Shown: positions 1-8,667 of the stretch, in pieces
Numbering within the stretch: position 1 is the first letter of the stretch
Layout of the letters: every line of letters starts with the position of its first letter
Origin: CAJBLF01 sp964418415
GTDB taxonomy: Bacteria; Patescibacteriota; Gracilibacteria; Absconditabacterales; Absconditicoccaceae
Reading direction: 5' to 3'
Assembly (NCBI GenBank): GCA_964418415.1
Contig: CAYQLB010000004.1
Span: 1-48,964, forward strand
Length of the DNA stretch: 48,964 bases
Made by a program: the position numbers and the translations under genes
The notes under the pieces: generated by a model
What the model was told of the DNA's origin: nothing
Seen by the model: only the letters and a program-made list of their open reading frames with translations
The model's database searches: none

Positions 1-157
1 CGGTGTTAAACTTAATTTATAACAATTTGTTGCACTTTGGACTGGAAATCAGGTAGGGACAGAAAGATTACGTATACCAGAAAAAGCAAAAGAAGCATAT
101 ATACTATTACATCAAAACGACATCAATGAAAAGAGTAAAATAATAAAAAACAGCATT

Positions 158-760
158 TTGAGTTGTCTAAAAGAAAATACTATCAATGTAGATCTAATAT
201 CAGACAGTTCCATACAAAAATATGTAAGTGTAGATACACCAATAAATGAAAAATACAGACCAAATGATCTGGAGAAAGTCAGCACAGAATACGTTACAAC
301 AAGCAATATACATACACTTATGTTGAGAAAAGAAGCTAACAAAGCAATAGACATGATGGGAAAAGCCTTTACCAAAGAATTTGAGGACGATAAAATAGAG
401 ATTATTAGTGCATACAGAGATAGTAAAGAACAACAAACGCTTTACGAAGAAAAGGGGAAAAAAGAAGAAGTTGCTCAGCCAAACACCAGTGAACATCAAT
501 TAGGATTAGCTATAGATATAAGAATACAAAAAAAATCATGAAGAAAAGTAAGTTTAGATCAAGAAAGTATATTTTTCAATCGACTAAAGAATAACGCTCA
601 TATGTATGGATTTCACAATAGTTATCAAAAGGGGAAAGAGATAGATAACATAAAAAAAGAATGATGGCATCGAAGATATCTGGGCAAAGAATTGGCTACT
701 ATATTAGCAAACAATAACATCAGTTTTACTGAATATTACAAAAGAAATATTATTTTATAA
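158..760 (+). CDS. VanY-like D-alanyl-D-alanine carboxypeptidase (start uncertain)
   Basis: Predicted zinc D,D-carboxypeptidase that trims D-Ala from peptidoglycan stem peptides outside the membrane. Motifs in order: SAYRD at about residues 84-88 followed by a Gln, SEHQLGLAIDI at about 111-121 (the His and Asp zinc ligands of the VanY family), and GWHRRYLG at about 169 (catalytic WH). Two in-frame UGA codons (539-541 and 662-664) must be read as Gly; the second supplies the Gly before WH. No ATG precedes the domain. TTG at 158 is the only common start, but the frame stays open up to a TAA at 20-22, so 5' sequence may be missing, frameshifted or begin at a rare start. An L,D-transpeptidase gene follows after 16 bp, so the two form a wall-remodelling pair. 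Confidence 0.8.
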
Positions 761-776
761 ACTACTAAAGATAAAA

Positions 777-2423
777 ATGAATAAAAACAAAGAAATTATA
801 TCATCAAAAGTACAAGGTGTAGAGCTACTCAGACCAGGAGTAGTAAAAATTTCTTATACATCTAACGGGAAAACATTGGATATAGTGTATTATAAGCAAG
901 CAGAATGATTTACCGTAAGAGTAAACGAATTAAAAAAAGGTGTACGAAAAAAGATAAAAGATAAAGAACAATCAATACCTTGAGAAAAAGGAAAGTTCAT
1001 TGAACATAATAAATCAACATTTATCAAACATATAGGAATATTGTTGGATAAATATGTAGGGAAAAATAGATTAAGAATACTCCAAAAAGCTGAAGAAGCA
1101 CGGAGGTTACTTGAATGAGAAAAACAGGAAAAATGAGAAACCAACACATCAAAAACATGAGAACTATTAGATATACTGATAAATAAAGGAACAAATGCAT
1201 TAAAAAAATTATGCAAAAAAAACAGAAGGAAGATAAAAGAAAATATAGATACGAAGAAGAAAGAGCAATTCACCGATGAAGAAAAAAAACTTATGGAAGT
1301 ATTTAAAGATAAGTCCATCTCAGAAATCAGAAGTTTAATCAAAAAGGAAAGAAATAAGCCAAAAATGAAAAAACTATATAATAAAATACGAAAAACAATG
1401 GTAATCCTAGGTATTACATGAGGTCTCGCACGATGAATCTGGACACTAGCCAAAAAAGACGCGAAAAACAAAAGAGTCTATGAAACAGAACAATGAGTTG
1501 ATCAAAAAGAAGACAATCCTGCCCAGACAGGTGATATATGGGATGATCAAAAAGAAAAAATTATGTTAGACACACTTCAAAAAAGTATTCCTCAAAATAT
1601 GCTAAACGGAGTAGAACACAAAGAAATCATTGACGCAGTAATGACCATAACAAATGAAGAAATACAAACACAAGTTATTGATTTTCTCAAAGCAGGAAAT
1701 GTTATATGACTCCAAGAATTGTATGGAATGAAAAGAAATTCTGAATATACATCCAACAAAGCAACAGGAATCATAGATCAAAACACCCTCAATAAGATAA
1801 AAAATCCTCTCTTTGGATTACAGGGAGAAGAACTACTCAATCATCCAGATATCTCAGATGATGTCAAAGAAGCATATACAGAATTTTTAAATAATAAAAT
1901 ATCGAATGATGGGCTACCCTACCTCATACTTTCGAAAAAAACATGTAAACAATATCTTTTCAGTAAAGATAATACACTCATACATGATCAAACAATACTC
2001 ATTGGTAAAGACATAGGAAAAGATGGTGAATTTATACCGTACGATCATTATACCTTATCTAACGGGAAATTTGTATACGTTAGATGAGCAATAAACACCA
2101 ATACACCGACAGGATTATTTAAGGTCAAAAAGATAGTAGATTTAGGAAATAAGTACAAAGCAGATGGACCGCCAAGAGGAATAAATATAGTCCCTATTAC
2201 GGTTAAATGAGTTGAAGAAGAAAGATTCAAATATAAGCAATGGGGAATAATGATTCACCCTATATACCAGACTCCTGGTGATCCAGAAAAATACGAAAAA
2301 GCCATAGAATCAGCTCCCATAGAAGATAATAGCGTTACTCATGGATGTCCAAACATCAAAGATTTTGGAATTGTTTTTGATGGGTTACCTCTAGGAAGCA
2401 AAGTATATATCGCTACAGAATAG
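777..2423 (+). CDS. Membrane-anchored L,D-transpeptidase (YkuD) with peptidoglycan-binding domain
   Basis: 548 residues. A Lys/Glu-rich, probably cytoplasmic, N-terminal region (1-205) is followed by a hydrophobic segment at about 206-225, a peptidoglycan-binding-1-like repeat at about 296-345 (VIGLQELYGM, then TGIIDQNTLNKIKN), and a C-terminal YkuD domain ending in SVTHGCPN at about 518-525. The Cys and His of HGC are the expected catalytic residues for making 3-3 cross-links or anchoring proteins to peptidoglycan. The usual final Arg of SHGCxR is Asn here. About a dozen in-frame UGA codons are read as Gly, so in the standard code the gene looks shattered. It sits 16 bp after the VanY-like gene and is probably co-transcribed with it. 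Confidence 0.85.
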
Positions 2424-2447
2424 AGCAAAAATATTTTTTGAATTTTT

Positions 2448-2472
2448 AAAAAAAAGCCCTGGGAAACCAGGG
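2448..2472 (-). terminator. Intrinsic terminator of the 146-residue exported protein gene
   Basis: A perfect 6-bp stem (CCCTGG/CCAGGG, 2457-2462 with 2467-2472) with a 4-nt loop, followed on the minus strand by eight T (2448-2455). It lies 26 bp past the stop codon of the minus-strand gene at 2498-2938. Confidence 0.85.
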
Positions 2473-2497
2473 ACTTCATATTTTTTGGTAACAGGTG

Positions 2498-2938
2498 TTA
2501 GCCGCGAAGAACGAATCTCCATAAGGAGAAGCCTCCAGCAACAGCAACCAATGCCAGCAAACCGTACCAAACACCGGAAATAGGGTCACCAGTTTCGTCT
2601 TCATCGCACCACATTTCTATGGGCTTTGAGAGGTCCTGATCGGCCAATACCCAGGCTTTTTTGCCGTGAGCTTCGATTTCTTTGATTTTGGTTTTCTTAC
2701 CCTTAATCATTTGGAAATCGGTTTTGCCAGTGGCTTTTACGGAATCGGCTGCAGCAAAGGTTACCTGATGTGTGGTATCACCGGGAGTTACTGTAATAGT
2801 ATCAGTTCCAGTTATCACTGTGTATTCCTTTTTGCTGAATCCTTTTACGGAATCAGTTTTGGTAGAGTCAGCCGGTGTTGCGAAAGTTGCGGCTACAAAG
2901 GTAGCCATCATAAAGAATAAGCAAATTAATTTTTTCAT
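2498..2938 (-). CDS. Small exported membrane-anchored protein, stand-alone cassette gene
   Basis: 146 residues; no family recognised. An N-terminal signal peptide (hydrophobic 4-20, ending ATFA before TPADS) leads to a Thr/Lys/Asp-rich exposed region, and a hydrophobic segment near residues 122-140 followed by WRFVLRG suggests C-terminal anchoring with a short basic tail. It differs from its neighbours: higher GC, all 12 glycines use GGN and none UGA, and it is monocistronic with its own near-consensus promoter and terminator. The Thr/Asp-rich body and leader resemble small exported proteins of Bacteroidota, but that is an impression without a database search. Probably acquired horizontally. 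It stops at TAA, so the product is the same in either code. Confidence 0.75.
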   Translation of the reverse strand: MKKLICLFFMMATFVAATFATPADSTKTDSVKGFSKKEYTVITGTDTITVTPGDTTHQVTFAAADSVKATGKTDFQMIKGKKTKIKEIEAHGKKAWVLADQDLSKPIEMWCDEDETGDPISGVWYGLLALVAVAGGFSLWRFVLRG

Positions 2939-2963
2939 TGTGTAAGTTTTGTTTGTTTAATAC

Positions 2964-2991
2964 CTTATAATGATTTAATATAAAATGTCAA
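2964..2991 (-). promoter_or_regulatory. Sigma-70-type promoter for the exported 146-residue protein
   Basis: On the minus strand TTGACA (2991-2986) and TATAAG (2969-2964) are separated by 16 bp. The -10 box lies about 25 bp upstream of the ATG. Spacing is identical to four other promoters in the window (6423, 8347, 8942, 36368). Confidence 0.75.
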
Positions 2992-3025
2992 GAGAAAATT
3001 ATAACATAAATAAACAAGGATAAAA

Positions 3026-3073
3026 AGCACTTTATCTTGTTTTTTTAGGTAAGATAGATAAGTTCAAAGTGCT
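3026..3073. other. Long imperfect inverted repeat between divergent genes
   Basis: AGCACTTT (3026-3033) pairs with AAAGTGCT (3066-3073), and an inner ATCTT/AAGAT pair extends the stem around a T-rich loop. Short T-runs flank both sides, so it could be a weak bidirectional terminator or a structured leader of the gene at 3099. The function is unproven. Confidence 0.35.
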
Positions 3074-3098
3074 ATTTTATCGATAAAATAAAAGAACG

Positions 3099-3407
3099 AT
3101 GTTTGACAATGAAGCATTCATAGAACAACTTATCATCAAAGCCATGCCAGACATAGATGATACAGGAATAGATATGCTCAAAGACGATATAGAGCCTATG
3201 ATTTTTGATTGGGTAATGACGAATATCGCATCTAAGATGGATGACAAGCAGGCTGAAGAATTTATGACGCTCGTACAAAAAAAAGCACCTGAAAAGGATA
3301 TCTATGCATATCTAAGCAAAATTATCCCAAATTATGAGAAATTCATGGAAAGTGTATATGACGAGTTCGAAACTATGTATTTGCAAGAGTTCAAAAAAGA
3401 GGAATAA
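3099..3407 (+). CDS. Small acidic helical protein, DUF5663-like
   Basis: 102 residues, acidic and predicted all-helical, with no signal peptide or membrane segment. The run of short amphipathic helices (AFIEQLIIKAMPDID, then ASKMDDKQAEEFMTLVQ) recalls the small DUF5663-type proteins frequent in CPR genomes. That assignment is from memory of the pattern, not from a search. It has no in-frame UGA; its only glycine is a GGA, so this says nothing about origin. It starts at ATG 3099 after an A-rich leader and converges on the minus-strand gene at 3446. Confidence 0.6.
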   Translation: MFDNEAFIEQLIIKAMPDIDDTGIDMLKDDIEPMIFDWVMTNIASKMDDKQAEEFMTLVQKKAPEKDIYAYLSKIIPNYEKFMESVYDEFETMYLQEFKKEE

Positions 3408-3445
3408 ATTCCTTCAATTATTAGTTATTCACTGTTAGTTGTTAG

Positions 3446-3808
3446 TTATTTCATACGTATCTCCTCTACTCTCGTAGCATAGCCAACCTTTTCCAAAGCC
3501 AGATTCACTTCACACATAATCTGGTTTTTTTGTTGAAAAATCTTTATCTTAAGTGCTTGATCATTTGTTTTGAGAAAAAGAACTTTGAATCTGACATATC
3601 CTTCCAGACCAGATTGATCTTCGTTGAATTCCACGAATTCTTCATGCTCGCCAAGCTCATCCAAAGACTTTACGGACTTTACGGATTTTACGGACTTTTG
3701 ACTATTGAGAAAATCCCTAACCGTATTAAGTACGATAGCTCCTACCATCTGATGACCCATATGCCTATGAGCCAACGTTTTTCTAAGAGAATCTTTAAGC
3801 GACTTCAT
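3446..3808 (-). CDS. DUF721 / DciA-like protein
   Basis: 120 residues from ATG 3808; a TTG two codons upstream is also possible. The C-terminal half (FKVLFLKTNDQALKIKIFQQ, then VNLALEKVGYATRVEEIRMK) has the beta-alpha-beta pattern of the DUF721 family, whose best-known member DciA helps load the replicative helicase. A short (KSV)3 repeat in the middle comes from near-identical 9-bp DNA units at about 3667-3696 and may vary in length between strains. No in-frame UGA occurs. The product is probably cytoplasmic; the role in replication is inferred from the family only. Confidence 0.6.
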   Translation of the reverse strand: MKSLKDSLRKTLAHRHMGHQMVGAIVLNTVRDFLNSQKSVKSVKSVKSLDELGEHEEFVEFNEDQSGLEGYVRFKVLFLKTNDQALKIKIFQQKNQIMCEVNLALEKVGYATRVEEIRMK

Positions 3809-3837
3809 ACCCAAATAACAAGTAGACTAAATTTGTC

Positions 3838-3895
3838 CTCCTTCTGTCCTCCTTTGTAAAGGAGGGGAACCACGGAGTGGTGGAGGATTTATGGA
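3838..3895. repeat. Short palindromic intergenic repeat (CCTCCTTT...AAAGGAGG type), copy 1
   Basis: CCTCCTTTGTAAAGGAGG forms a hairpin, followed by a CCACGGAGTGG hairpin and GGAGGATTT. The same modules recur at 5748-5878 and, in part, at 48764-48791. Nothing else is seen between 3810 and 4055 apart from a spurious frame. Confidence 0.6.
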
Positions 3896-4055
3896 AGAGG
3901 TATCCGTATTTCACGGATGGCGGATTTTTTAGAACATACCCATAGGTAGTAGTTAAGTTTGCAAAATCAAGCGAAATTGGTATAACAACCAACAGCCATC
4001 AGTAGCATATTTTTTGTCTATTGTTTGGCAGTCTTTAGTCCATCAAAAGAAAAAA

Positions 4056-4700
4056 ATGAAAAAAATAGTGAGTATAATTATGTTGTCTATTATTCTACTA
4101 GGAAATATAAATTTCACATTTGCTAAAACATATTCAACAAATTATGATTGTACCATATGATTAGAAGAATGTAAAATAACACCGCCCCTTACAGCATGAA
4201 CTTGTGAATCTATTACAACAGATACATCATGTCAATGATGTACAGAAGCGCCGCCAATCCCACAGACATGCGCTAGCGGTACTATAAATAAGACATGTAA
4301 TAATAAAGGATATTGTTGTCCTCAAACAAATAATCAAGTTCAAACTACCCCAAAATCCGTCATGGGAATTACCTGCGATGAAAATCTTCTCGTCAACGGC
4401 CAATGTAAGATGAATATCTATGATACCCTCGGTATCAGAAAAAGCGTTAGAAGTACAGATCAGGCGACATCTGTAGGATTATTTGTCCAAGATATCGTAC
4501 TTTCCGCGACCTTCTTTATCTGAACTGTTGTGACTATAACACTTATCGTATCAGGTATCATGTTTATCTTCGCAGCAAGTTCAGGAAAAGATCCAGCCAA
4601 TGCAAAGAAAGGAATGATAGGTTCGCTTGTAGGATTACTCATCGTCGTATCATCATACGTCATCATCAGATTGGTCCAATATATCGCGAAAGGATTCTAA
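4056..4700 (+). CDS. Cys-rich type IV secretion-type pilin
   Basis: 214 residues. A signal peptide (1-23, ending TFA before KTY) is followed by an exposed domain with about eleven Cys (DCTIGLEEC, TCESI, SCQGC, CCPQ), probably disulfide-bonded. Two hydrophobic helices come last: about 149-173 (VLSATFFIGTVVTITLIVSG) and 186-208 (GMIGSLVGLLIVVSSYVIIR), joined by the polar hairpin SSGKDPANAKK. That two-helix architecture matches the VirB2-like T4SS pilin family common in Patescibacteria. Four UGA codons encode Gly. A second protein with the same layout lies at 29319-29789 beside the giant surface protein, which hints at a shared machine. No other T4SS genes are adjacent. Confidence 0.75.
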
Positions 4701-4709
4701 AGAAACAAA

Positions 4710-4827
4710 CGTAATATACTTCGTGTAATATGTTCGTTCCACTCACGTAATGTACTCACTACGTTCGCGTAATTCATTACAATTCATTACGAACGAAGTT
4801 CTTATTACGTCCGATAGGACACATTAC
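4710..4827. repeat. Intergenic repeat family A, copy 1 (inverted relative to copy 2)
   Basis: This tract is built from variants of CGTAATGT, ACGTTCGCGTAAT and TTCATTAC. Its reverse complement aligns with 12496-12598: both share GTAATGTGTCCT, GGACGTAAT, GTAATGAAT and ATTACGCGAA in the same order. It fills the gap between the pilin and trmD. Confidence 0.7.
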
Positions 4828-4857
4828 AATGGTATAGTTTATCATTCATGAAATAGT

Positions 4858-5580
4858 ATGTACATCCATATCGTCAGTATATTCCCCGATATTTTCAAAA
4901 GCTTCTTAGAGACATCACTGATCAAGAAAGCCCAGGAGAAAGGAATTTTGACATTTTCGCTTATCAATCCAAGAAATTTTTGTCCAGACAAACATCAAAC
5001 CGTCGACGACACCATCTGTGGATGAGGAGCAGGTCTGCTCATGAAAGCAAAACCCGCAATAGACGCTGTAGAATCGATCATCAAGAATATCAAACATAAG
5101 AAATTCAAGATAGTTTTGCCGAGCCCAAGCAAGGAAGAATTCAATCAGAAAATGGCACATAGTTTAAGTGAAGAAAAAAACATTATTTTTATCTGTACAA
5201 GATATGAAGGTATAGATTATCGTTTCGAACAATATATGAATAAAAAATATCCAAAACATTTCCAAAAGATCTCTCTCTGACATTTCATCACGCTCGGCGG
5301 CGAAACACCAGCTATGGTCATGATCGAAGCGATCTCCAGACTCATCCCGTGAGTGATCAAGGAAGAAGTTAGCCGACAAGACGAAAGTTATAGTGTGAAA
5401 CACAATATGAACAATCTCGAATATCCACAATACACGAAACCAGAAGAGGTATATGGCATGAAAGTGCCAAAAGTCTTATTGAGCGGACATCATGGTGAAA
5501 TACAAAAACGAAGAGAGACTAAGACAAAATTTTTAGCCAAAAAAACAGCGCCATGAAAGAAGACGTCAAAAAAGAGCTAG
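4858..5580 (+). CDS. trmD: tRNA (guanine-N1)-methyltransferase TrmD
   Basis: 240 residues, the normal TrmD length. It makes m1G37 in tRNAs, using S-adenosylmethionine bound in a trefoil knot, and so prevents frameshifting. Visible signatures: the start MYIHIVSIFPDIF, DDTICGGGAGLLMK at about 51-64, RYEGID at 115-120, and LGGETPAMVMIEAISRLIPG at about 146-165 (knot region). Four UGA codons are read as Gly, including one in GGGAG, in RLIPGV and before the C-terminal KKTSKKS. The start ATG 4858 gives the canonical N-terminus. The 3' end overlaps the next gene by 28 bp, so the two are probably translationally coupled. Confidence 0.95.
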
Positions 5581-5744
5581 ATTTTTGTATGAAACTCCGA
5601 GAAGAACAATGAGGCTGCAGCTTCGGAAAGGCGACCAGATGCGAACAATGCGCGGCGATGTCTGTGCTCCGGAAATTATACAGCGGAGAAATGCTCGACG
5701 GTCAGAAGCTGAGCTTCGAAGAACGAAAAGAAAAAATAAAATAA
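5553..5744 (+). CDS. 63-residue Cys-motif protein overlapping trmD
   Basis: No family recognised. The centre reads CSFGKATRCEQCAAM, with an earlier Cys at position 12. The four Cys could bind zinc or an Fe-S centre. The remainder is charged and helical. One UGA provides a Gly of EEQGGCSFG. It starts inside trmD in another frame (28-bp overlap), which supports real, coupled translation. Probably cytoplasmic; function unknown. Confidence 0.65.
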
Positions 5745-5747
5745 AGT

Positions 5748-5878
5748 TCCCTCTTTATTTCTAAAGAGGGGGGACCGGACCCCGTAGTACTACGGGGCGG
5801 GCGGTGGGAGATTTAATCTAAAAAATCCTCTATCCTAAAGGATACCTCCTCCCTTCAGTAAAGGAGGAACATCATTTA
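5748..5878. repeat. Composite palindromic intergenic repeat, copy 2
   Basis: Successive hairpins: CCCTCTTTA/TAAAGAGGG (5749-5770), CCCCGTAGTACTACGGGG (about 5778-5795) and CCTCCTTTACTG-type modules on the opposite strand (to 5874). The left half ends GGGAGATTT and the right half begins AAATCCTC, so the whole is an inverted pair related to 3838-3895. It sits just downstream of the trmD operon and may also act as its 3' end structure. Confidence 0.65.
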
Positions 5879-5898
5879 GTTTGTATTATGCTTTGTAT

Positions 5899-6414
5899 AT
5901 GAGATTAGAAATTCCAGAAAAAAAACATGAACAAGAATATCTGGAAATGATAAAGGAATTTACCGATAACAAAGAAATAATCATCCCCGGATCAGCAAAT
6001 CTCAAAGAGTGAGAAAACTATCAAGATTTTCTTACAAGAATAAAAAGAAATAGAGAAACAGGTAACCCTAAACACGATAATGCTATATCATATATATACT
6101 TTCTTATCAATGATGAAGAACAGGTCGTTGGAGCAGTACGTATTGACCCCGTACTCAGTGAAGCATTGAGATATGATGGAGGAAATATAGGATATGGCAT
6201 CAGACCAAGCCAGAGAAGAAGATGATATGCAACGATATGACTCAAACTCGCGCTTGAGAAGAGTAAGGAACGATGACTGGATAAAGTCATGCTGACCTGT
6301 AATAAAGAGAATATCTGATCATCCAAAGCGATAAAGAATAATGGATGAATACGGGATTCAGAATATGAACATGAATGAAAAGCCAAAGACAGATACTGGA
6401 TATTAACAATATAA
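5899..6414 (+). CDS. GNAT-family N-acetyltransferase
   Basis: 171 residues. It has the complete GNAT order: a beta strand with VVGAVRIDPV at about 79-88, NIGYGIRPSQRRRGYAT at about 98-114 (motif A, acetyl-CoA pyrophosphate loop), KVMLTCNKENIGSSKAIKNN at about 134-153 (motif B), and a final strand RYWILTI. Ten UGA codons are read as Gly, including the glycine in RRRGYA. The substrate cannot be told; small molecules or protein N-termini are both possible. ATG 5899 is the first start in frame. It lies alone between a repeat and the promoter of the next cassette. Confidence 0.85.
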
Positions 6415-6422
6415 AAATACTA

Positions 6423-6450
6423 TTGACATTATATAATAAATATGTATAAA
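6423..6450 (+). promoter_or_regulatory. Sigma-70-type promoter for the lipoprotein cassette
   Basis: TTGACA (6423-6428), 16-bp spacer, TATAAA (6445-6450). The ATG of the lipoprotein is 37 bp after the -10 box. Same spacing as the other four cassette promoters. Confidence 0.8.
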
Positions 6451-6486
6451 TAAAAAATAATAATATAAAACAAAAATTAAAAAATT

Positions 6487-7041
6487 ATGAAAAGAAATCT
6501 TTTTTTTGTTATAGCATTATTCGGAATCACCATACTGACCTCTTGCAAAAAAGAGGATGGTGTGATATCTGGCCCTTCTCAGAAAATTATGGACTTAGTA
6601 GAAGGTCATGTAATCACGGAAATTGATTCCACCACAAGAGAATTTATCCGTCTGATGGATGAGTGCAGAGCTAAATATAGCCAAATACCTGTCCGCTATG
6701 ATGCTCGCCTACAAGATATAATCATCCCGGGAAAACCCGTAGATGGATATTATATTCTAAAAGATGGTGCAAAATGGTACCCTCATGTAAATTCATGGGA
6801 AAAAACCATGGAATCTCCTGAAGAGTTCTTTTCCAGAGTAGACACGCGAATGACAGCTAATCCGGACTACAAAGGATACCGAGATATCACAGGAATGTAT
6901 CCCCACAAAGATCAAAGGTATCTTTCATTTGACATCTACTTTGTAGATTTTAAACCATGTCAAAGTTCATGTCAAAGTGGCATGATAAAATGCCAGTTCT
7001 ACGAAATGATCTTTTTGCCGGAATGTTATATGAATGATTAG
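6487..7041 (+). CDS. Predicted lipoprotein, stand-alone cassette gene
   Basis: 184 residues; no family recognised. The leader MKRNLFFVIALFGITILTSC is a type II signal peptide with the lipidated Cys at 20, followed by KKED. A soluble domain of about 160 residues is rich in aromatics. A Cys-rich end (PCQSSCQSGMIKC, then ECYMND) could form two disulfides. All ten glycines are GGN, including GGC, and none is UGA, whereas neighbouring host genes use UGA freely. The lipobox style with KKED is typical of Bacteroidota lipoproteins (impression only). It has its own promoter and terminator and is probably acquired. Stop is TAG, valid in both codes. Confidence 0.8.
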   Translation: MKRNLFFVIALFGITILTSCKKEDGVISGPSQKIMDLVEGHVITEIDSTTREFIRLMDECRAKYSQIPVRYDARLQDIIIPGKPVDGYYILKDGAKWYPHVNSWEKTMESPEEFFSRVDTRMTANPDYKGYRDITGMYPHKDQRYLSFDIYFVDFKPCQSSCQSGMIKCQFYEMIFLPECYMND

Positions 7042-7055
7042 TAGGCTGTGTACAA

Positions 7056-7084
7056 AAAAGCTCTCTGAAACCCAGAGAGCTTTT
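7056..7084 (+). terminator. Intrinsic terminator of the lipoprotein cassette
   Basis: A 12-bp perfect stem (AAAAGCTCTCTG with CAGAGAGCTTTT) around the loop AAACC, 15 bp past the TAG stop. The T-run is part of the stem, so it may also work on the other strand. Confidence 0.9.
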
Positions 7085-7218
7085 CCAATTGCATTTTTTT
7101 CATTAAAATTTAGTATAAAAGACAATATACCAAGTTGTTATGAATAAAAAAACAACAAATAAAGATCTCAAAAACAAATATCGAAGAAATTTCAAATAGT
7201 TTTTATTTACTCACAACA

Positions 7219-8343
7219 ATGTTAGGACTACTTTATTTCGGCAGACTAGAAAAAGAAAAGGGATTCGATGCAATTATCGAACTGATTGAACAGTACGAAG
7301 AAATATGAGAAGAAGTACCATTTTCTTTATTTGTATTTGGGTCAGGCAGTAGAGAAAAAAAAATACAGGAACTCTCAGCAAAACATCCAAATATCCATTT
7401 TTTTTGACGACAAGACATTACAACCATCAAGAGATATATACCAAATTGTCAGTACTGTCTCATTCCCTCAGAATGCTTGGAATCTTTTGGACTTTCAGCA
7501 TTGAATGCATTACAACGATGACTGGCACCCATTGGATATGCAAGAGGTGGATTAAAAAATTTCATAGAACATGATTTGGACCTCACACATCAATTAGGTC
7601 ATACAACAGGACAGAAGCTCTATAGTCTTATAAATAAATTACATACTATCCATGTAGAACCAGAACTCGTGCATGAATATACTAAAGAGAGATGGATAGT
7701 TCGTTTCCATACACTTGCAGGAAAAAATGTAAAAAAAATATTGATAGTATCAGACTTCATCAACAGGATATGAGGTATTGAAACATATATCACCGATGTC
7801 AAAGCATTACTCGAACCGCACGGATATGATATTGAACTCTTCGGTATCAAATCGCCAAGAGGGATATTGGGGAAACTCATGAAATATATAGGAATAGCTA
7901 CAAGCTTAGTGAACTTTTGGGAAGCTATCAGACTCTATAAAAAGGTAAAAAACACTCATCCTGATCTCGTCCGATATAATAGCACTATGAGATATTTGTG
8001 ATGGATACCGATTCGAGCGATAAGAAATAGCAAAGCGAAAAAGTGGATGATGTTTCACGATTTAGGATATTTTGCACCATTTCCAAGTGCATTGAAAAAT
8101 GAGAATCAGATCAATACTCCGCTGACATTGAGACATTTTATAGATTCTCAACCGACTGCTAACCCGATAGAAAACTTAGCTATCATAGGAAAATACACCA
8201 CACTCTGGCTACTCAAAAAACGATTGAAACGCACCGTAGATACCTTTTTGGTTCCTTCAGAATTTATGCAAGATATTGTACATACATCCTACAAGATAAA
8301 AAACGAAAAAATCAAAGTCTTTCCACATTTCATTCAAGATTAG
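7219..8343 (+). CDS. Glycosyltransferase with swapped GT-B halves (GT4 C-half, then N-half)
   Basis: 374 residues from ATG 7219. Residues 1-170 look like the C-terminal, nucleotide-sugar half of a GT4 enzyme: YFGRLEKEKGFDAI, FVFGSGSREKKIQEL, HFFGRQDI, SECLESFGLSALNAL, ending YTKERWIVRFHTL. Residues 178-374 look like an N-terminal acceptor half: KKILIVSDFINRIGGIETYI, HPDLVRYN, FHDLGYF, LVPSEFMQDIV, ending IKVFPHF. The order is the reverse of normal GT-B enzymes. The second Glu of the EX7E motif is Asn. The frame is also open upstream to 7114 with linker-like sequence but no ATG. It is either a circular permutation or the fused remains of two enzymes; activity is uncertain. Five UGA codons are read as Gly. 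Confidence 0.75.
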
Positions 8344-8346
8344 AGA

Positions 8347-8374
8347 TTGACATTACAAATAAAATATATATCAT
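8347..8374 (+). promoter_or_regulatory. Sigma-70-type promoter for the 60/64-residue cassette gene
   Basis: TTGACA (8347-8352), 16-bp spacer, TATCAT (8369-8374), 19 bp before ATG 8394. The -35 box starts 3 bp after the stop of the glycosyltransferase gene. Confidence 0.7.
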
Positions 8375-8393
8375 ACCAAAAAACAAAACAACT

Positions 8394-8588
8394 ATGGAAA
8401 ATCAGAAAATCAACAAAGAAGCTACAATACAAAACATTATCAATTGGGCTAATAGAAGTATTGGTAATAGTATAAATATTGCAAAATTTAAGAAAGCAAT
8501 GGAAAAACCCGATTGGGAAAAAAACCTAAAAGAAATGGCAGAATTCTGTAAAGTGGAAATTGTGTATTACAATTGACCACTACACTAA
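8394..8588 (+). CDS. Small helical protein, stand-alone cassette gene
   Basis: No family recognised. The charged helical protein starts MENQKINKEATIQNIINWA and ends AEFCKVEIVYYN. A UGA at 8574-8576 would end it at 60 residues in the standard code. With UGA as Gly it gains four residues (GPLH) and stops at TAA 8586. The terminator hairpin starts at 8593, so both ends are physically possible; by analogy with the convergent gene next door, UGA may be the original stop. Its only internal glycine is GGT. There is no signal peptide. It has its own promoter and terminator. Confidence 0.6.
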
Positions 8589-8592
8589 AATT

Positions 8593-8624
8593 CTCTGTTT
8601 GTGTTTTCAGACAGAGCTTTTTTT
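8593..8624 (+). terminator. Intrinsic terminator of the 60/64-residue cassette gene
   Basis: A 9-bp stem CTCTGTTTG (8593-8601) with CAGACAGAG (8608-8616), including one G-U pair and a 6-nt loop, followed by C and seven T (8618-8624). Confidence 0.85.
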
Positions 8625-8632
8625 GTTATAAA

Positions 8633-8667
8633 GAAAAAATGTGCCGAATCGAAACGATCCAGCACAT
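8633..8667 (-). terminator. Intrinsic terminator of the convergent membrane-protein cassette
   Basis: On the minus strand a 13-bp stem (8667-8655 with 8651-8639, two G-U pairs, 3-nt loop) is followed by six T (8638-8633). The stem begins on the last base of the UGA triplet ending the upstream gene, which suggests that UGA was its stop. Confidence 0.85.

Noticed and set aside
890..1471. Long minus-strand open frame (193 codons, Phe/Ser-rich)
   Set aside because: It is the antisense shadow of the Lys/Glu-rich part of the L,D-transpeptidase gene; composition is that of reversed AT-rich coding DNA.
3795..3992. 65-codon minus-strand frame
   Set aside because: Runs through the palindromic repeat and into the DUF721-like gene start; no start context or protein-like composition.
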